Source: CALLCD01 sp964429935
Lineage (GTDB): Bacteria > Pseudomonadota > Alphaproteobacteria > Caulobacterales > Hyphomonadaceae
Assembly (NCBI GenBank): GCA_964429935.1
Contig: CAYSED010000001.1
Coordinates: forward strand, 18,396 to 82,395
Reading direction: 5' to 3'
DNA: 64,000 bases
Shown here: positions 1-8,376 of the stretch, in pieces
Position numbering within the stretch: position 1 is the stretch's first letter
How the letters are laid out: each line of letters begins with the position of its first letter
Notes under the pieces: generated by a model
The model's database searches: none
What the model saw: the letters and a program-made list of their open reading frames with translations, nothing else
What the model was told of the DNA's origin: nothing
Position numbers and translations under genes: made by a program

Positions 1-237
1 CCTGAGTTCCTTTCTGGTGCCCGCTTCAGCGTGACGTTCGGCCGCCGTTTCACATATTATGACGGATTTGTTTTCGAGATAGGCCATCCGATGGATCCCA
101 TGAAGAGGGCCTTCGGCGCCGGGGGACGCTATGACAGCCTCTTGATGCGCCTCTCGGCAGGAGCGGTCAACGAAACGGCGATCGGGGCCGTCGTCCGGCC
201 TGACCGGATAGCCAAAGCGCTGGAGATGTCGCGATGA
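1..237 (+). CDS. hisZ: ATP phosphoribosyltransferase regulatory subunit HisZ (3' end only)
   Basis: The reading frame is open from the first base of the window, so only the last 78 or so residues of the protein are present. They contain the class II aminoacyl-tRNA-synthetase-like end typical of HisZ: an YYDGFVFE stretch followed by a glycine-rich AGGRYDSLL segment (motif 3-like, as in HisS/HisZ). HisZ is a catalytically inactive HisRS paralogue that binds HisG and is needed for the first step of histidine biosynthesis. The stop codon overlaps the ATG of hisG in an ATGA arrangement, so the two are translationally coupled. HisS is the alternative, but the position directly before hisG and the short tail without an anticodon-binding domain favour HisZ. 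Confidence 0.9.
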   Translation, partial: PEFLSGARFSVTFGRRFTYYDGFVFEIGHPMDPMKRAFGAGGRYDSLLMRLSAGAVNETAIGAVVRPDRIAKALEMSR

Positions 238-1166
238 ACCCGTTCAGCATCGCCATTCCGTCCAAGGGGCGGCTGATGGAGGCAAGCGCCGAATTCTTTG
301 CCGACTGCGGATTTCCGATGACACAGGAAGGCGGCGCAAGGGGCTATCGGGCCAGCCTTGCCGGCCTGCCCGGCGCGACCGTGCTCCTCCTGTCGGCCAG
401 AGAAATCGCCGAAGGCCTGATCGACGGGGCCTTTCATGTCGGCGTTACCGGCGAAGACCTGCTTCACGATCTCTCGGAAACCCCTGGCGAGGACGCGGCC
501 ATCCTGAAGCGCCTCGGCTTCGGTCATGCCAATGTCGTGGTCGCCGTCCCGAGATCCTGGCTCGATGTCGTGACCATGGCCGACCTCGAGGCAGCCGGAG
601 CCCTCTTTCGCGAACGGCACGGCCGGCGTCTCAGGGTGGCAACGAAGTACATGCGGCTCGCCCGCCGCTTCTTTGCGCGAAAATCCGTCGGCGAATATCG
701 CCTAGTCTACTCTGCGGGGGCGACCGAGGCAGCGCCGTCGTCCGGCGCTGCCGATTTGATCGTCGATATCACCACGACAGGCGCAACGCTCGAAGCCAAC
801 GGGCTCAAGGTGCTGGCGGATGGTGTCATCCTGAGGAGCCAGGCAGCGCTCTGCGCTTCGCTCGCGGCCGACTGGCACGGGGACGCGAGGACGGGCCTGA
901 AATCTCTTCTCGCCCCGATCGAGGCGCGCAGCCTTGCCGGCAACATGGCCTTGCTGACAGCACGCTCCGAGATACCGGACGCGCTCGTCGACCAGCACCG
1001 GCTGGAACGTCATGGCGACCGTGCGGTGACGTGCGCCCCGCAGGATGCCGTGCGCCTTGCGCAAATCCTTGGTGAGGCGGGCTGCGGGTCCGTCAGCATC
1101 GTGCGGCCCGACTTCATGTTCGAGGCAGAGCCGCAGCTTTACCGGAATTTCCTGTCGAGGCTGTAA
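234..1166 (+). CDS. hisG: ATP phosphoribosyltransferase HisG
   Basis: HisG condenses ATP with PRPP, the first committed step of histidine synthesis. The 310-residue protein starts with the family N-terminus (IAIPSKGRLME, residues 6-17), has the VGVTGEDLL segment near residues 69-77, and carries the PRPP-binding signature IVDITTTGATLEANG at about residues 176-190. The start is fixed by the 4-nt overlap with hisZ. HisG enzymes that depend on HisZ are often the short form of about 210-230 residues. This one has roughly 95 further C-terminal residues after the signature domain, which could be a lineage-specific extension or an ACT-like domain. Identity is certain; the role of the tail is not. Confidence 0.95.
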   Translation: MNPFSIAIPSKGRLMEASAEFFADCGFPMTQEGGARGYRASLAGLPGATVLLLSAREIAEGLIDGAFHVGVTGEDLLHDLSETPGEDAAILKRLGFGHANVVVAVPRSWLDVVTMADLEAAGALFRERHGRRLRVATKYMRLARRFFARKSVGEYRLVYSAGATEAAPSSGAADLIVDITTTGATLEANGLKVLADGVILRSQAALCASLAADWHGDARTGLKSLLAPIEARSLAGNMALLTARSEIPDALVDQHRLERHGDRAVTCAPQDAVRLAQILGEAGCGSVSIVRPDFMFEAEPQLYRNFLSRL

Positions 1167-1204
1167 TATGTCCTTGACATCAGCAATGCCATTAGGAAGT
1201 TTGC

Positions 1205-1268
1205 CCTAGCAAGTTTCTGGGAGGAAACAAGCCTAGGAAAGCGCGCCCCCGAGAGGAGGCGCGCTTTC
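1205..1268 (+). ncRNA. candidate small structured RNA after hisG
   Basis: A TTGACA hexamer at 1174-1179 begins 8 bases after the hisG stop and could be a -35 box; a good -10 is not obvious. Downstream are two consecutive hairpins. In the first, an outer stem (1205-1210 with 1231-1237, one bulge) encloses a perfect inner GTTTC/GAAAC stem (1213-1217 with 1224-1228) with the SD-like loop TGGGAG. The second is a perfect 11-bp GC-rich hairpin (1237-1247 with 1258-1268) that could be a terminator. There is no convincing ORF. It could be an independent sRNA gene or the hisG 3' UTR. I do not assign an Rfam family; alphaproteobacterial sRNAs such as suhB/mmgR are the obvious comparison. Confidence 0.35.
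1237..1268 (+). terminator. GC-rich hairpin, probable terminator after hisG or the candidate sRNA
   Basis: Perfect 11-bp inverted repeat GAAAGCGCGCC / GGCGCGCTTTC with a 10-nt loop. The right arm ends in CTTTC and no long T-tract follows, so termination efficiency is uncertain. The stretch 1269-1572 after it holds no gene I can support. Its last part (about 1381-1460) is AT-rich and probably carries the argD promoter. Confidence 0.5.
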
Positions 1269-1572
1269 TGATTCCGGTGGAGACGGAACCACAGGGATGG
1301 GAAGTTCACCGAACCGGCCGTGCGATGGCTCAGGGGGTGTGTTGGGGGCTCGAGAGGGCACCGCAACGACCGATCTGGCTTACTGATTATCAATAATCAC
1401 ATATCGATAGTCGTCAATAGCTCATTTCGTATCATTCTGTGACACTTTCGTAATCATTTACGCGGCAAGCAGGTGGGCCTGAAGGATGGCCAGAGATCGC
1501 AGTTGACTCTTTTCCGGCCCTGACGAAGCGTGCGCCGCAATTCCTTTTCACCTCCGTTCAAGAGCTCCTGCC

Positions 1573-2751
1573 ATGCCCGATCCGCGCCAGCACATCATGC
1601 CTGTCTATTCCCCGCCGGAGGAGATATTCGAGCGCGGCGAAGGCGTTCGCATGTACACGCAGGATGGCAAAGCTTACCTCGATTTCATTGCCGGCATAGC
1701 GGTGAACGCCCTTGGCCATAGCCACCCGGCGCTCGTGAAGGCCCTGACAGACCAGGCAGGCCGGCTCTGGCACACATCGAATATGTTCCGTGTCGAAGGG
1801 GCCGAGCGTCTCGCCGGCAAGATGTGCGCGGACACGTTCGCCGACCGGGTCTTTTTTACCAATTCCGGAACGGAAGCCGTCGAGTGCGCCCTCAAGGCAG
1901 CACGCAAGTATCACTGGTCGAAAGGGGAAGCCGAGCGGATCGAGTTCGTCACTTTCGAGGGCGCTTTCCACGGCCGTTCCCTCGGCGCGATCAATGCCGG
2001 GGGCAATCCAAAGTATCTTGAGGGTTTCGGCCCGCCGCTCGAAGGTTTCCGGCAGGTCGCGTTCGGGGACCATGAGGCGCTCGACTTGGCGGTCGGGTCG
2101 AAGACGTGCGCGGTGCTGGTCGAGCCGGTGCAGGGGGAGGGCGGCGTCCGGGCCGTTCCCGAACAGTGCCTCGTCCGCCTGCGCAAGCTCTGCGATGAGC
2201 GCGGAGCACTGCTGATTTATGACGAGGTCCAGTGCGGCATGGGCCGGACAGGCAAGCTGTTTGCCCATGAATGGGCCGACGGGGCTGATCCGGATATCAT
2301 GTGCGTTGCCAAGGGCGTAGGCGGGGGTTTTCCGTTCGGGGCCTGCCTGATGACCGAAGCGGTCGGCGCGAACATGCAGCCGGGCTCGCACGGCTCGACC
2401 TATGGCGGCAATCCTCTTGCCATGGCGGTCGGCAATGCCGTGTGGGACATCATTGCCGATCCGGCCTTTCTCGAACAGGTCCGGCGGGTGTCCGGAACGC
2501 TGACCCAGGGCTTGAAGTCGCTGGCCGACAGCCATCCGGACAAAGTGATCGGCATCACCGGAAAGGGCCTCCTGTGCGGCCTGCAGATGAAGGACGCGCC
2601 AAAGGCCCTTCAGCAGGCGGCAAGGGCGCGCGGGCTCCTCGCCGGGGTGGCCGGAAACAATGTCCTTCGCCTGGCCCCGCCGCTCATCGTCACGGATGCC
2701 GACATCCGGGAAGCTGTCAAAATTCTCGGCGAAGCGCTGGAAGCTGCCTGA
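1573..2751 (+). CDS. argD: acetylornithine transaminase ArgD
   Basis: This is a PLP-dependent class III aminotransferase of 392 residues that converts N-acetylglutamate semialdehyde to N-acetylornithine in arginine synthesis, and often also acts as succinyldiaminopimelate transaminase. Visible motifs are the phosphate-binding FFTNSGTEAVE (about residues 94-104), the cofactor Asp in IYDEVQCGMGRTG (D217), the Schiff-base lysine K247 in VAKGVGGGFPFGA, and STYGGNPLA further on. The N-terminus (HIMPVY..P) matches the family start. It opens the argD-GNAT-argF-hslO string, and the next gene starts 8 bases after its stop. The exact acyl-group specificity cannot be read from sequence. Confidence 0.95.
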   Translation: MPDPRQHIMPVYSPPEEIFERGEGVRMYTQDGKAYLDFIAGIAVNALGHSHPALVKALTDQAGRLWHTSNMFRVEGAERLAGKMCADTFADRVFFTNSGTEAVECALKAARKYHWSKGEAERIEFVTFEGAFHGRSLGAINAGGNPKYLEGFGPPLEGFRQVAFGDHEALDLAVGSKTCAVLVEPVQGEGGVRAVPEQCLVRLRKLCDERGALLIYDEVQCGMGRTGKLFAHEWADGADPDIMCVAKGVGGGFPFGACLMTEAVGANMQPGSHGSTYGGNPLAMAVGNAVWDIIADPAFLEQVRRVSGTLTQGLKSLADSHPDKVIGITGKGLLCGLQMKDAPKALQQAARARGLLAGVAGNNVLRLAPPLIVTDADIREAVKILGEALEAA

Positions 2752-2759
2752 CAGCAGCG

Positions 2760-3301
2760 ATGACCGCACCCGTACGCATCCGGCAAGTCGCCTGCGCCCC
2801 CTCCGCTGCGGCGACCGAGGCACAGCGGCTTGCGGACTTCTTTGCAGGCGTCCTTCTGCCGAACCCGGACTATATCTCCCACAGCGAGTATTTCGGCGGC
2901 CAAAGCCCGGAAGGCACCACATGGTGTTCCGGCCTCGCGGAAGTGCTTGCCACCGACTTTCAGTCCGTACTCGAGGGCGACCCGTCAAAGGGCTGTATCC
3001 TGGAAGGCCTGTCGGAGGACAGCGCGCTACTCGGCGCGCTCGTCGCGCTCGCCGGTCACAATGGCCATGAAGCCTATTGGGTCATCAAGGACATGGCGGT
3101 TGCCAGGACAGCGCAGGGAACCGGGGTGGGCCGCGCGCTGATGGCGGAGGCCGAACGGCTTGCCCGGCAGTCCGGTGCCAGCCGCCTCGTTCTCGAGNNN
3201 NNNNNNNCGAGAGCGGCATTGCCAATCATCGCGCTCACAGGCTGTTTACCCGGTCAGGCTTCCGCGAATTGTCGAAAGTCTTTGTCAAGCCGCTTGGTTA
3301 G
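2760..3301 (+). CDS. GNAT-family N-acetyltransferase, interrupted by an assembly gap
   Basis: The coding sequence begins with ATG at 2760 and has a GNAT core: a strand reading IKDMAVART followed by the acetyl-CoA loop QGTGVGRALM, then an alpha helix and RLVLE. At 3198-3207 a run of N breaks it. After the gap the same protein continues in a different frame as ESGIANHRAHRLFTRSGF..., the usual C-terminal GNAT motif, and ends at 3301. The apparent frameshift is therefore an assembly artefact, and only a few residues need be missing. It sits between argD and argF in the same direction, which suggests a link to arginine/ornithine metabolism. The substrate is unknown. Confidence 0.8.
3198..3207. other. 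assembly gap (10 N)
   Basis: Ten undetermined bases inside the GNAT gene. The reading frame before and after differs, so the true gap length is not 10 or not compatible with that value. The left flank ends in CTCGAG and the right begins with CGAGAG, a near-palindromic context that may have caused the assembly break. Confidence 0.99.
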
Positions 3302-3340
3302 CCACTTGCCAGAAACGCGCTGGCAACCTACGCGGATGAG

Positions 3341-4288
3341 ATGTCGGGAAGGGAGCCGCCCGTGGCCCTGAAGCACTTTCTTGATCTCTGGGACATCGAA
3401 GCAGGCGTGCTGCGGTCCATTCTCGACGATGCGAAGGCCGCTAAAGCCGCACGCTCGGGCTGGCCGAAGGGTCGTCCTGATGCCGACGCTCCGCTGGCCG
3501 GCCATGTGCTCGCCATGATCTTCGAGAAGAACTCGACCCGCACGAGATTCAGCTTCGAAATGGCCATGCGCCAGCTCGGCGGCTCGACTATCGCCGTGTC
3601 TGCCAGCGAGATGCAGCTCGGGCGAGGGGAGACCGTCGAGGACACGGCCATCGTCCTCTCAGGATATGTCGATGCCGTGATGATCCGGGCACGTCACCAC
3701 GCCGATGTCGAAGCCTTTGCCGAGGCTGCAAGCGTTCCGGTCATCAACGGCCTGACGGACAGGTCGCATCCCTGCCAGATCATGGCCGATCTCCTGACGC
3801 TCGAGGAGAACGGCCTGGTCCTGCCCGACACGCGGCTCGCCTGGGTCGGGGACGGCAACAATGTCTGTGCGAGCTTCATCCAGGCTGCGAGCAAGTTCGG
3901 CTTCTCGCTGGCGATCGGCACGCCTGGCCGCTATGCCCCTGACGAAGACGATGTCGAGATGGCCCGCGACATGGGGGCCGATATCGAGCTTTTCGATACG
4001 GCTGAGGAAGCGGTTGCCGGTGCCGACGCGGTCATCACGGACACATTCGTATCCATGGGCGACGAGGACCATGCCCAGCGACTCGCGGACCTTGAGGATT
4101 ATGCCGTGACGGTCGAACTCATGGAGCAGGCCAAGCCCGGAGCGGTGTTCCTGCATTGCCTTCCGGCGCACAGGGACGAGGAAGTGGATGCCGAGGTGAT
4201 TGACGGACCCGCCTCGCTCGTGTTCGAGGAAGCCGAGAACCGGCTGCACGCGCAGAAAGCTATCCTCAAATGGTGCCTGACCCCCTGA
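3341..4288 (+). CDS. argF: ornithine carbamoyltransferase ArgF
   Basis: It transfers carbamoyl phosphate to ornithine to give citrulline. The family signatures are all present: the carbamoyl-phosphate motif STRTR at residues 65-69, HPCQ at 143-146, and the ornithine-binding/catalytic HCLPAHR at 272-278. Start choice is open. ATG 3341 is used here, but GTG 3362 is preceded by a purine-rich AAGGGA at suitable spacing and would give the common N-terminus xALKHFLDL. The 3' end overlaps hslO by 19 nt, pointing to a polycistronic message with argD and the GNAT gene. Confidence 0.95.
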   Translation: MSGREPPVALKHFLDLWDIEAGVLRSILDDAKAAKAARSGWPKGRPDADAPLAGHVLAMIFEKNSTRTRFSFEMAMRQLGGSTIAVSASEMQLGRGETVEDTAIVLSGYVDAVMIRARHHADVEAFAEAASVPVINGLTDRSHPCQIMADLLTLEENGLVLPDTRLAWVGDGNNVCASFIQAASKFGFSLAIGTPGRYAPDEDDVEMARDMGADIELFDTAEEAVAGADAVITDTFVSMGDEDHAQRLADLEDYAVTVELMEQAKPGAVFLHCLPAHRDEEVDAEVIDGPASLVFEEAENRLHAQKAILKWCLTP

Positions 4289-5196
4289 ATGCGGCCGTGA
4301 CGGACGATGCGGTCAGCGTCTTCCAGGTTGACGGCAAGCCGCTGCGCGGCCGCCTCGCCCGGCTGGGAGCCGACAGTCTCGGGCCGATCATCGCTCGCCA
4401 CAAATATCCCGACGGCGTAGCCCGGCTCGTAGGGGAGGCCGTCGCGCTCGCCGCCCTTGTCGGGTCCTCGCTCAAGTTCGACGGCCGCCTGATGGTGCAG
4501 GCCGAAGGGAACGGGCCGGTTTCCCTTCTGGTCGGCGAATACAGCACGACCGGGGGATTGCGCGGCTATGCGCGCTTCGACCTGAACCGCTGGGAGCGAC
4601 TGATCCGCCTGAACCGGAGCGGGCGGCCTCACATGCCGCAGGTCTTCGGTGCCGGCGCCCTCGCGCTCATCATGGTGCATGACGACCCAGCCAAGCGTCC
4701 GTATCAGGGCGTCGTGACGCTGCAGCGGGCGACCCTCGCCGAATGTGCCGAGGACTATTTCTCGCAGTCCGAACAGGTGCCGACAAAGGTTGCCCTGTCC
4801 GTTGCCGAACTTGTCGTGCCGGGGAAGATGTCGGTGTGGCGGGCAGGCGGCATGGTGCTCCAGAAGATTGCCGGCGACAGTGCGCGCGGCCTGACCGATG
4901 ATGCCTGGGAGGAGGGACGCGCCTTGTTCTCCACCTTGAGCGACAGCGAGCTGGCCGATCCAGACCTCGGGGCCGACACGCTACTCCACCGTCTTTTCCA
5001 CGAGTCCGGCGTGCGCATCGAAAGCGTGACCGCCTTGCGCGACGAGTGCACATGCAACAAGGACCGGCTGATCGCGACCCTGTCGCGGATGCCGTCATCG
5101 GAATTGCGCGATCTTGCCGAAGGCGATGCCTCGCTCGGTGTGGACTGCCAGTTCTGCAACCGCCATTATGATATCCCTCTGGCTGCCGTCGTCTGA
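4270..5196 (+). CDS. hslO: redox-regulated chaperone Hsp33 (HslO)
   Basis: Hsp33 is a cytoplasmic holdase that is activated when its zinc cysteines are oxidised. The 308-residue protein has the diagnostic C-terminal zinc site CxC (C260, C262) and CxxC (C293, C296), within CTCNKDRL and CQFCNRHY. The N-terminal domain includes the family pattern around HKYPDGVARLVGEAVALAALVGSSLKF. The ATG lies inside the end of argF (19-nt overlap), which makes translational coupling likely. The argF-hslO linkage recurs in alphaproteobacteria as far as I recall. Confidence 0.96.
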   Translation: MVPDPLNAAVTDDAVSVFQVDGKPLRGRLARLGADSLGPIIARHKYPDGVARLVGEAVALAALVGSSLKFDGRLMVQAEGNGPVSLLVGEYSTTGGLRGYARFDLNRWERLIRLNRSGRPHMPQVFGAGALALIMVHDDPAKRPYQGVVTLQRATLAECAEDYFSQSEQVPTKVALSVAELVVPGKMSVWRAGGMVLQKIAGDSARGLTDDAWEEGRALFSTLSDSELADPDLGADTLLHRLFHESGVRIESVTALRDECTCNKDRLIATLSRMPSSELRDLAEGDASLGVDCQFCNRHYDIPLAAVV

Positions 5197-5222
5197 CGGT
5201 CTGGAAAAGAGGCACCCAGGAG

Positions 5223-7421
5223 ATGACCGCAGGCATTCGTTCCCTGACCATCCTGGGTGCCTTCCTGCTGGCGCTCTCGGCCCCAGGGCATGCGTGCGAC
5301 TTCGACGACGCCGATGGCCCTGACATCGCGCTCGTCCTGTCCGGCGGCGGGGCGCTCGCATCGACGCAGGCGGGTGCCCTGGCGGTCATCGAAGACGCCG
5401 GAGTGCCGATCCACTGTGTTGTCGGCACGAGCATGGGCGGATTTGTCGGCGGACTCTATGCAAGCGGCTACAGCGCCGCCGAAATCGAGCAGATCTTTAC
5501 CGAAACGCCCTGGGGCGCGGTCTTCCGGGCCGGCGTCCCGCGCGACGAGACATCCTTCATCAACAAGGAGCGAGAGGGCCAGTACTTGTCCGACTATGTC
5601 TTCGGCATTGGTCCGGACGGCGTGCAACTGCCCCAGGCGATTGGTACGTTGCGGGGCGTCAAAGCATTCCTGCGGACCAAGCTCTCGCATCTGCCGAGCG
5701 CCATGAACTTCGACGATCTCCGCGTCCCGTTCCGGCCGGTTGCCACAAATCTGTCCACCGGCGAGGCCAGGGCCTTCGAGCGGGGCGACCTGACAGAGAC
5801 GATCCTCGCGTCCATGGCCGTCCCGGCCGCTTTTCCGGCCCGGGTGATCGATGGCGAAGTCTATGTCGATGGCGGCATGTCCTCGCAACTGCCTGTCGAT
5901 GTTGCGAAAGCCATGGGTGCCGACATCATCATCGCGCTCGACACGACGATCCAGCCGCAGCGCTTTGAAGGACCGGTCAGCCTGTTCGCAGCCTCCCAGC
6001 AACTCATCCAGATCAGCATCTGGCAGAACTGGCAGCGCCAGGTCGCCCTTCTGGACGAGACACGCGATGTGCTGATCCGTCCGGACTTGACGGGGCTCAA
6101 CCCGGCCGCCTTCGAGCGGTCTGCCGAAGGCATCGATCGCGGCAAGGCCAGAGCGGCGGAATTTCAGGCCCGGCTCGCCGAGATTGCCGCCCTGGCAGCG
6201 CCGCGCCGGGACCGGGTGCTTCCGAGGGAGCCGGTTGCCATCCTCGCCGACCGCATCATTCTCGACAATGACAGTGCCATCGACGACGCCACGATCCGCT
6301 CGCGCGCCGGGCTCAACGAGGAGACCCTGGCCGATCCTGACAAGGTTCGCCGCCGCCTGAACGATCTTGCTGCCTTTGGCGGCTTCGAGACCGTCGACCT
6401 CGGCACGCAGGACGGCATTCCAGTTTTGACGACGAGAGAACGAACGCTCGGCCGCAATCTCCTCCAGTTCGGGTTGCAGGCCTCGAACGCGTTTGACGGG
6501 GACAGTTCCTATGGTTTCCTGACCCGGTTGTCCCGGCGCCCGCTCGGCGCGAAGGGAGGCGAGCTTGCACTCTCGCTCGAGGTAGGGACTGACATTGCTG
6601 CAGCGGCCGAGATCTATCAGCCGTTTGGCGCGGACGGGCGCTTCTTCGTGCGCCCGGAACTGTTCTACGGGTCGCAGCGCATCCTGTTCGATGTCGAGGA
6701 TGTCCGGCTCGGGGAGTTCCGGGAACAATTCGGCGGCGGCCGCCTCCGGTTCGGCCGGGAGCTTGGGACCTGGGGCGTGATCGGTTTCGACAGCGTCCTT
6801 GAGTTTGGCCGCTTCAGCGACAGGATCACCGTGATCCCGGGCTTCGAGTTGCAGACCTACCAGCTTGGCGGGTTCGGCGCGTTTGCCGGCCTCGACACGC
6901 TGGACCGGCTCGACTGGCCGCGAACGGGCTGGCGGGCGACGGTCTCCGGCCAGCGACTGTTTGACATTGGCAGCAATGCCTCGACTACGGATAAGCTCGA
7001 CGCCTATTTGCTGAAGCCCTTCCAGTGGCGCGACTGGGGCCTCCTGCTTGCGGGACGGTACGAGCTTTCTGAGAACGACGATGATGTCCCCATCGATGTC
7101 CTGCGGATTGGCGGTTTCCGGCGCCTGTCGGCCTATGCCGAGGATTCGCTGCCCGCAAATGAATACTGGATCGGGACTGCGGAGGTCTTCCGGCGGCTAA
7201 CGTCGGCTGAGGGCATCACCAATTTCCCGGTCTATTTCGGCGTGACCGGGGAAATTGCCGAAATCGACCTCGACCTCTTCAGCCTCGACGAATCGGCGAC
7301 GCTGTTCTCGACAAGTGTCTATATCGGCGGGTTGACACCGATCGGCCCGGTCTTCCTCGGCGCAGGCTTCGGCGACCGGGGCGAGAGCGCCCTGTTCTTT
7401 TCCCTCGGCCGCTCATTCTGA
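5223..7421 (+). CDS. patatin-like phospholipase with C-terminal outer-membrane barrel (type Vd-like)
   Basis: The 732-residue protein has a signal peptide (residues 1-24, ending GHA/C). A patatin domain follows with the oxyanion motif SGGGA (40-44), the nucleophile elbow GTSMG (68-72, Ser70) and the DGG of the Ser-Asp dyad (Asp216). A POTRA-like segment at about 340-410 (ADRIILDND...VRRRLNDLAAFGGFETVDL) precedes a C-terminal region of about 310 residues rich in alternating hydrophobic strands and ending in ...FFSLGRSF. This is the order patatin-POTRA-barrel of the PlpD/type Vd autotransporters, so the lipase is probably exported or displayed through its own barrel. AGGAG lies just before the ATG. 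Whether the passenger is released is unknown. Confidence 0.88.
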   Translation: MTAGIRSLTILGAFLLALSAPGHACDFDDADGPDIALVLSGGGALASTQAGALAVIEDAGVPIHCVVGTSMGGFVGGLYASGYSAAEIEQIFTETPWGAVFRAGVPRDETSFINKEREGQYLSDYVFGIGPDGVQLPQAIGTLRGVKAFLRTKLSHLPSAMNFDDLRVPFRPVATNLSTGEARAFERGDLTETILASMAVPAAFPARVIDGEVYVDGGMSSQLPVDVAKAMGADIIIALDTTIQPQRFEGPVSLFAASQQLIQISIWQNWQRQVALLDETRDVLIRPDLTGLNPAAFERSAEGIDRGKARAAEFQARLAEIAALAAPRRDRVLPREPVAILADRIILDNDSAIDDATIRSRAGLNEETLADPDKVRRRLNDLAAFGGFETVDLGTQDGIPVLTTRERTLGRNLLQFGLQASNAFDGDSSYGFLTRLSRRPLGAKGGELALSLEVGTDIAAAAEIYQPFGADGRFFVRPELFYGSQRILFDVEDVRLGEFREQFGGGRLRFGRELGTWGVIGFDSVLEFGRFSDRITVIPGFELQTYQLGGFGAFAGLDTLDRLDWPRTGWRATVSGQRLFDIGSNASTTDKLDAYLLKPFQWRDWGLLLAGRYELSENDDDVPIDVLRIGGFRRLSAYAEDSLPANEYWIGTAEVFRRLTSAEGITNFPVYFGVTGEIAEIDLDLFSLDESATLFSTSVYIGGLTPIGPVFLGAGFGDRGESALFFSLGRSF

Positions 7422-7432
7422 GGCCTCGCGGT

Positions 7433-8224
7433 TCACCTGCCCGTGAATTTCGCCTCGCGTTTCTCGAGAAAGGCCGTCACCCCTTCGCGGAAATCGGATG
7501 TCCGGCCGGCCGCGCGCTGCGCCATGCGTTCGGCATGGATCTGCTCGTCGAAGGAGCGGTCAGCGCTGTCCCAGATCAGTTCGCGAATCATCGCGAGGGC
7601 CTGGGTCGGGCCCCTGGCGAGTGCCTCGGCCTTCTCGCGCGCGACCTGCATCAGGGCATTGCTGCCGGTCACCTCGTTGACGAGGCCCCATTGCAGCGCC
7701 TGAGGCGCTTTGACCTTGTCGCCCATCAGGGCCATTTCCATGGCCCGCGCCCGGCCGACGAGCCGGGGCAGGAGATAGGTCGAGCCGCCATCCGGAACGA
7801 GGCCGATGCGCCGGAAAGCCTGCAGGAAATAGGCGTCTTCGGAGGCAATGATGATGTCGCCCATCAGCGCGATGGAACAGCCTACCCCGGCGGCGGCGCC
7901 ATTGACGGCGGTGATGATGGGATGGGGATGTTCCTTCATCGCCATGATGAGCGGGTGATAATGGCTGTCGAGTGCCTTGCCGGCGTCGAAGGCCCGCGTC
8001 CCGGCGGAAGAGGACATGCCGCCAGCGGTGAGGTTTGCTCCCGAACAGAAACCGCGCCCGGTGCCTGTCAGGATGGTGCAGCGCGCTTCTGTGGCAGCCT
8101 TTTCGAGGGCGGCGAGAAGTTCCTCGACCGTATCGATCCCGGCCGCGTTCATCGTGGCCGGGTCGTTGAACGTGATCGTTGCGATGTCACCGTCCAGCGA
8201 ATAGGCGATTTTCCGGAAGTCCAT
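7433..8224 (-). CDS. enoyl-CoA hydratase/isomerase family protein
   Basis: A crotonase-fold protein of 263 residues when started at the ATG giving MDFRKIAYSLDGDIATITFN. The open frame extends further upstream but without family similarity. The oxyanion-hole segments GFCSGANL and NGAAAGVGCSIAL are present. At the second acidic position the motif is GLVPDGGSTYLLPRLVG, with Asp rather than the hydratase Glu. That pattern is common in PaaG/PaaF-type and isomerase members, so the reaction may be isomerisation rather than hydration. It is divergent from the aldehyde dehydrogenase and convergent with the patatin gene (11-bp gap). Probable role: acyl-CoA catabolism. Confidence 0.9.
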   Translation of the reverse strand: MDFRKIAYSLDGDIATITFNDPATMNAAGIDTVEELLAALEKAATEARCTILTGTGRGFCSGANLTAGGMSSSAGTRAFDAGKALDSHYHPLIMAMKEHPHPIITAVNGAAAGVGCSIALMGDIIIASEDAYFLQAFRRIGLVPDGGSTYLLPRLVGRARAMEMALMGDKVKAPQALQWGLVNEVTGSNALMQVAREKAEALARGPTQALAMIRELIWDSADRSFDEQIHAERMAQRAAGRTSDFREGVTAFLEKREAKFTGR

Positions 8225-8376
8225 ACTTCTGCTCCGCAAAGAGGGGTGAATCTGAAGATAGCGCGCCGCTGGACACGTTGAAACCATGACGCAGCGGAAC
8301 CTGCGAGCGAATTTGCGGCTTCCGGTGTTTGGGGTAATGTCCGCAACTGAACAGGCTTTGTTGAGGAGCAAGGGTC

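Noticed and set aside
1139..1393. Small - strand ORF in the hisG-argD spacer
   Set aside because: It overlaps the hairpin region, has no ribosome-binding site or recognisable domain, and its codons do not show the genome's bias.
1381..1460. Possible regulator binding sites (CtrA-type TTAA pairs, Pho-box) upstream of argD
   Set aside because: The region is AT-rich, but no TTAA-N7-TTAA pair or good Pho-box was found; only a general promoter region can be claimed.
1558..2988. A 476-codon - strand open frame opposite argD
   Set aside because: argD has all PLP-enzyme motifs; the antisense frame is composition-driven.
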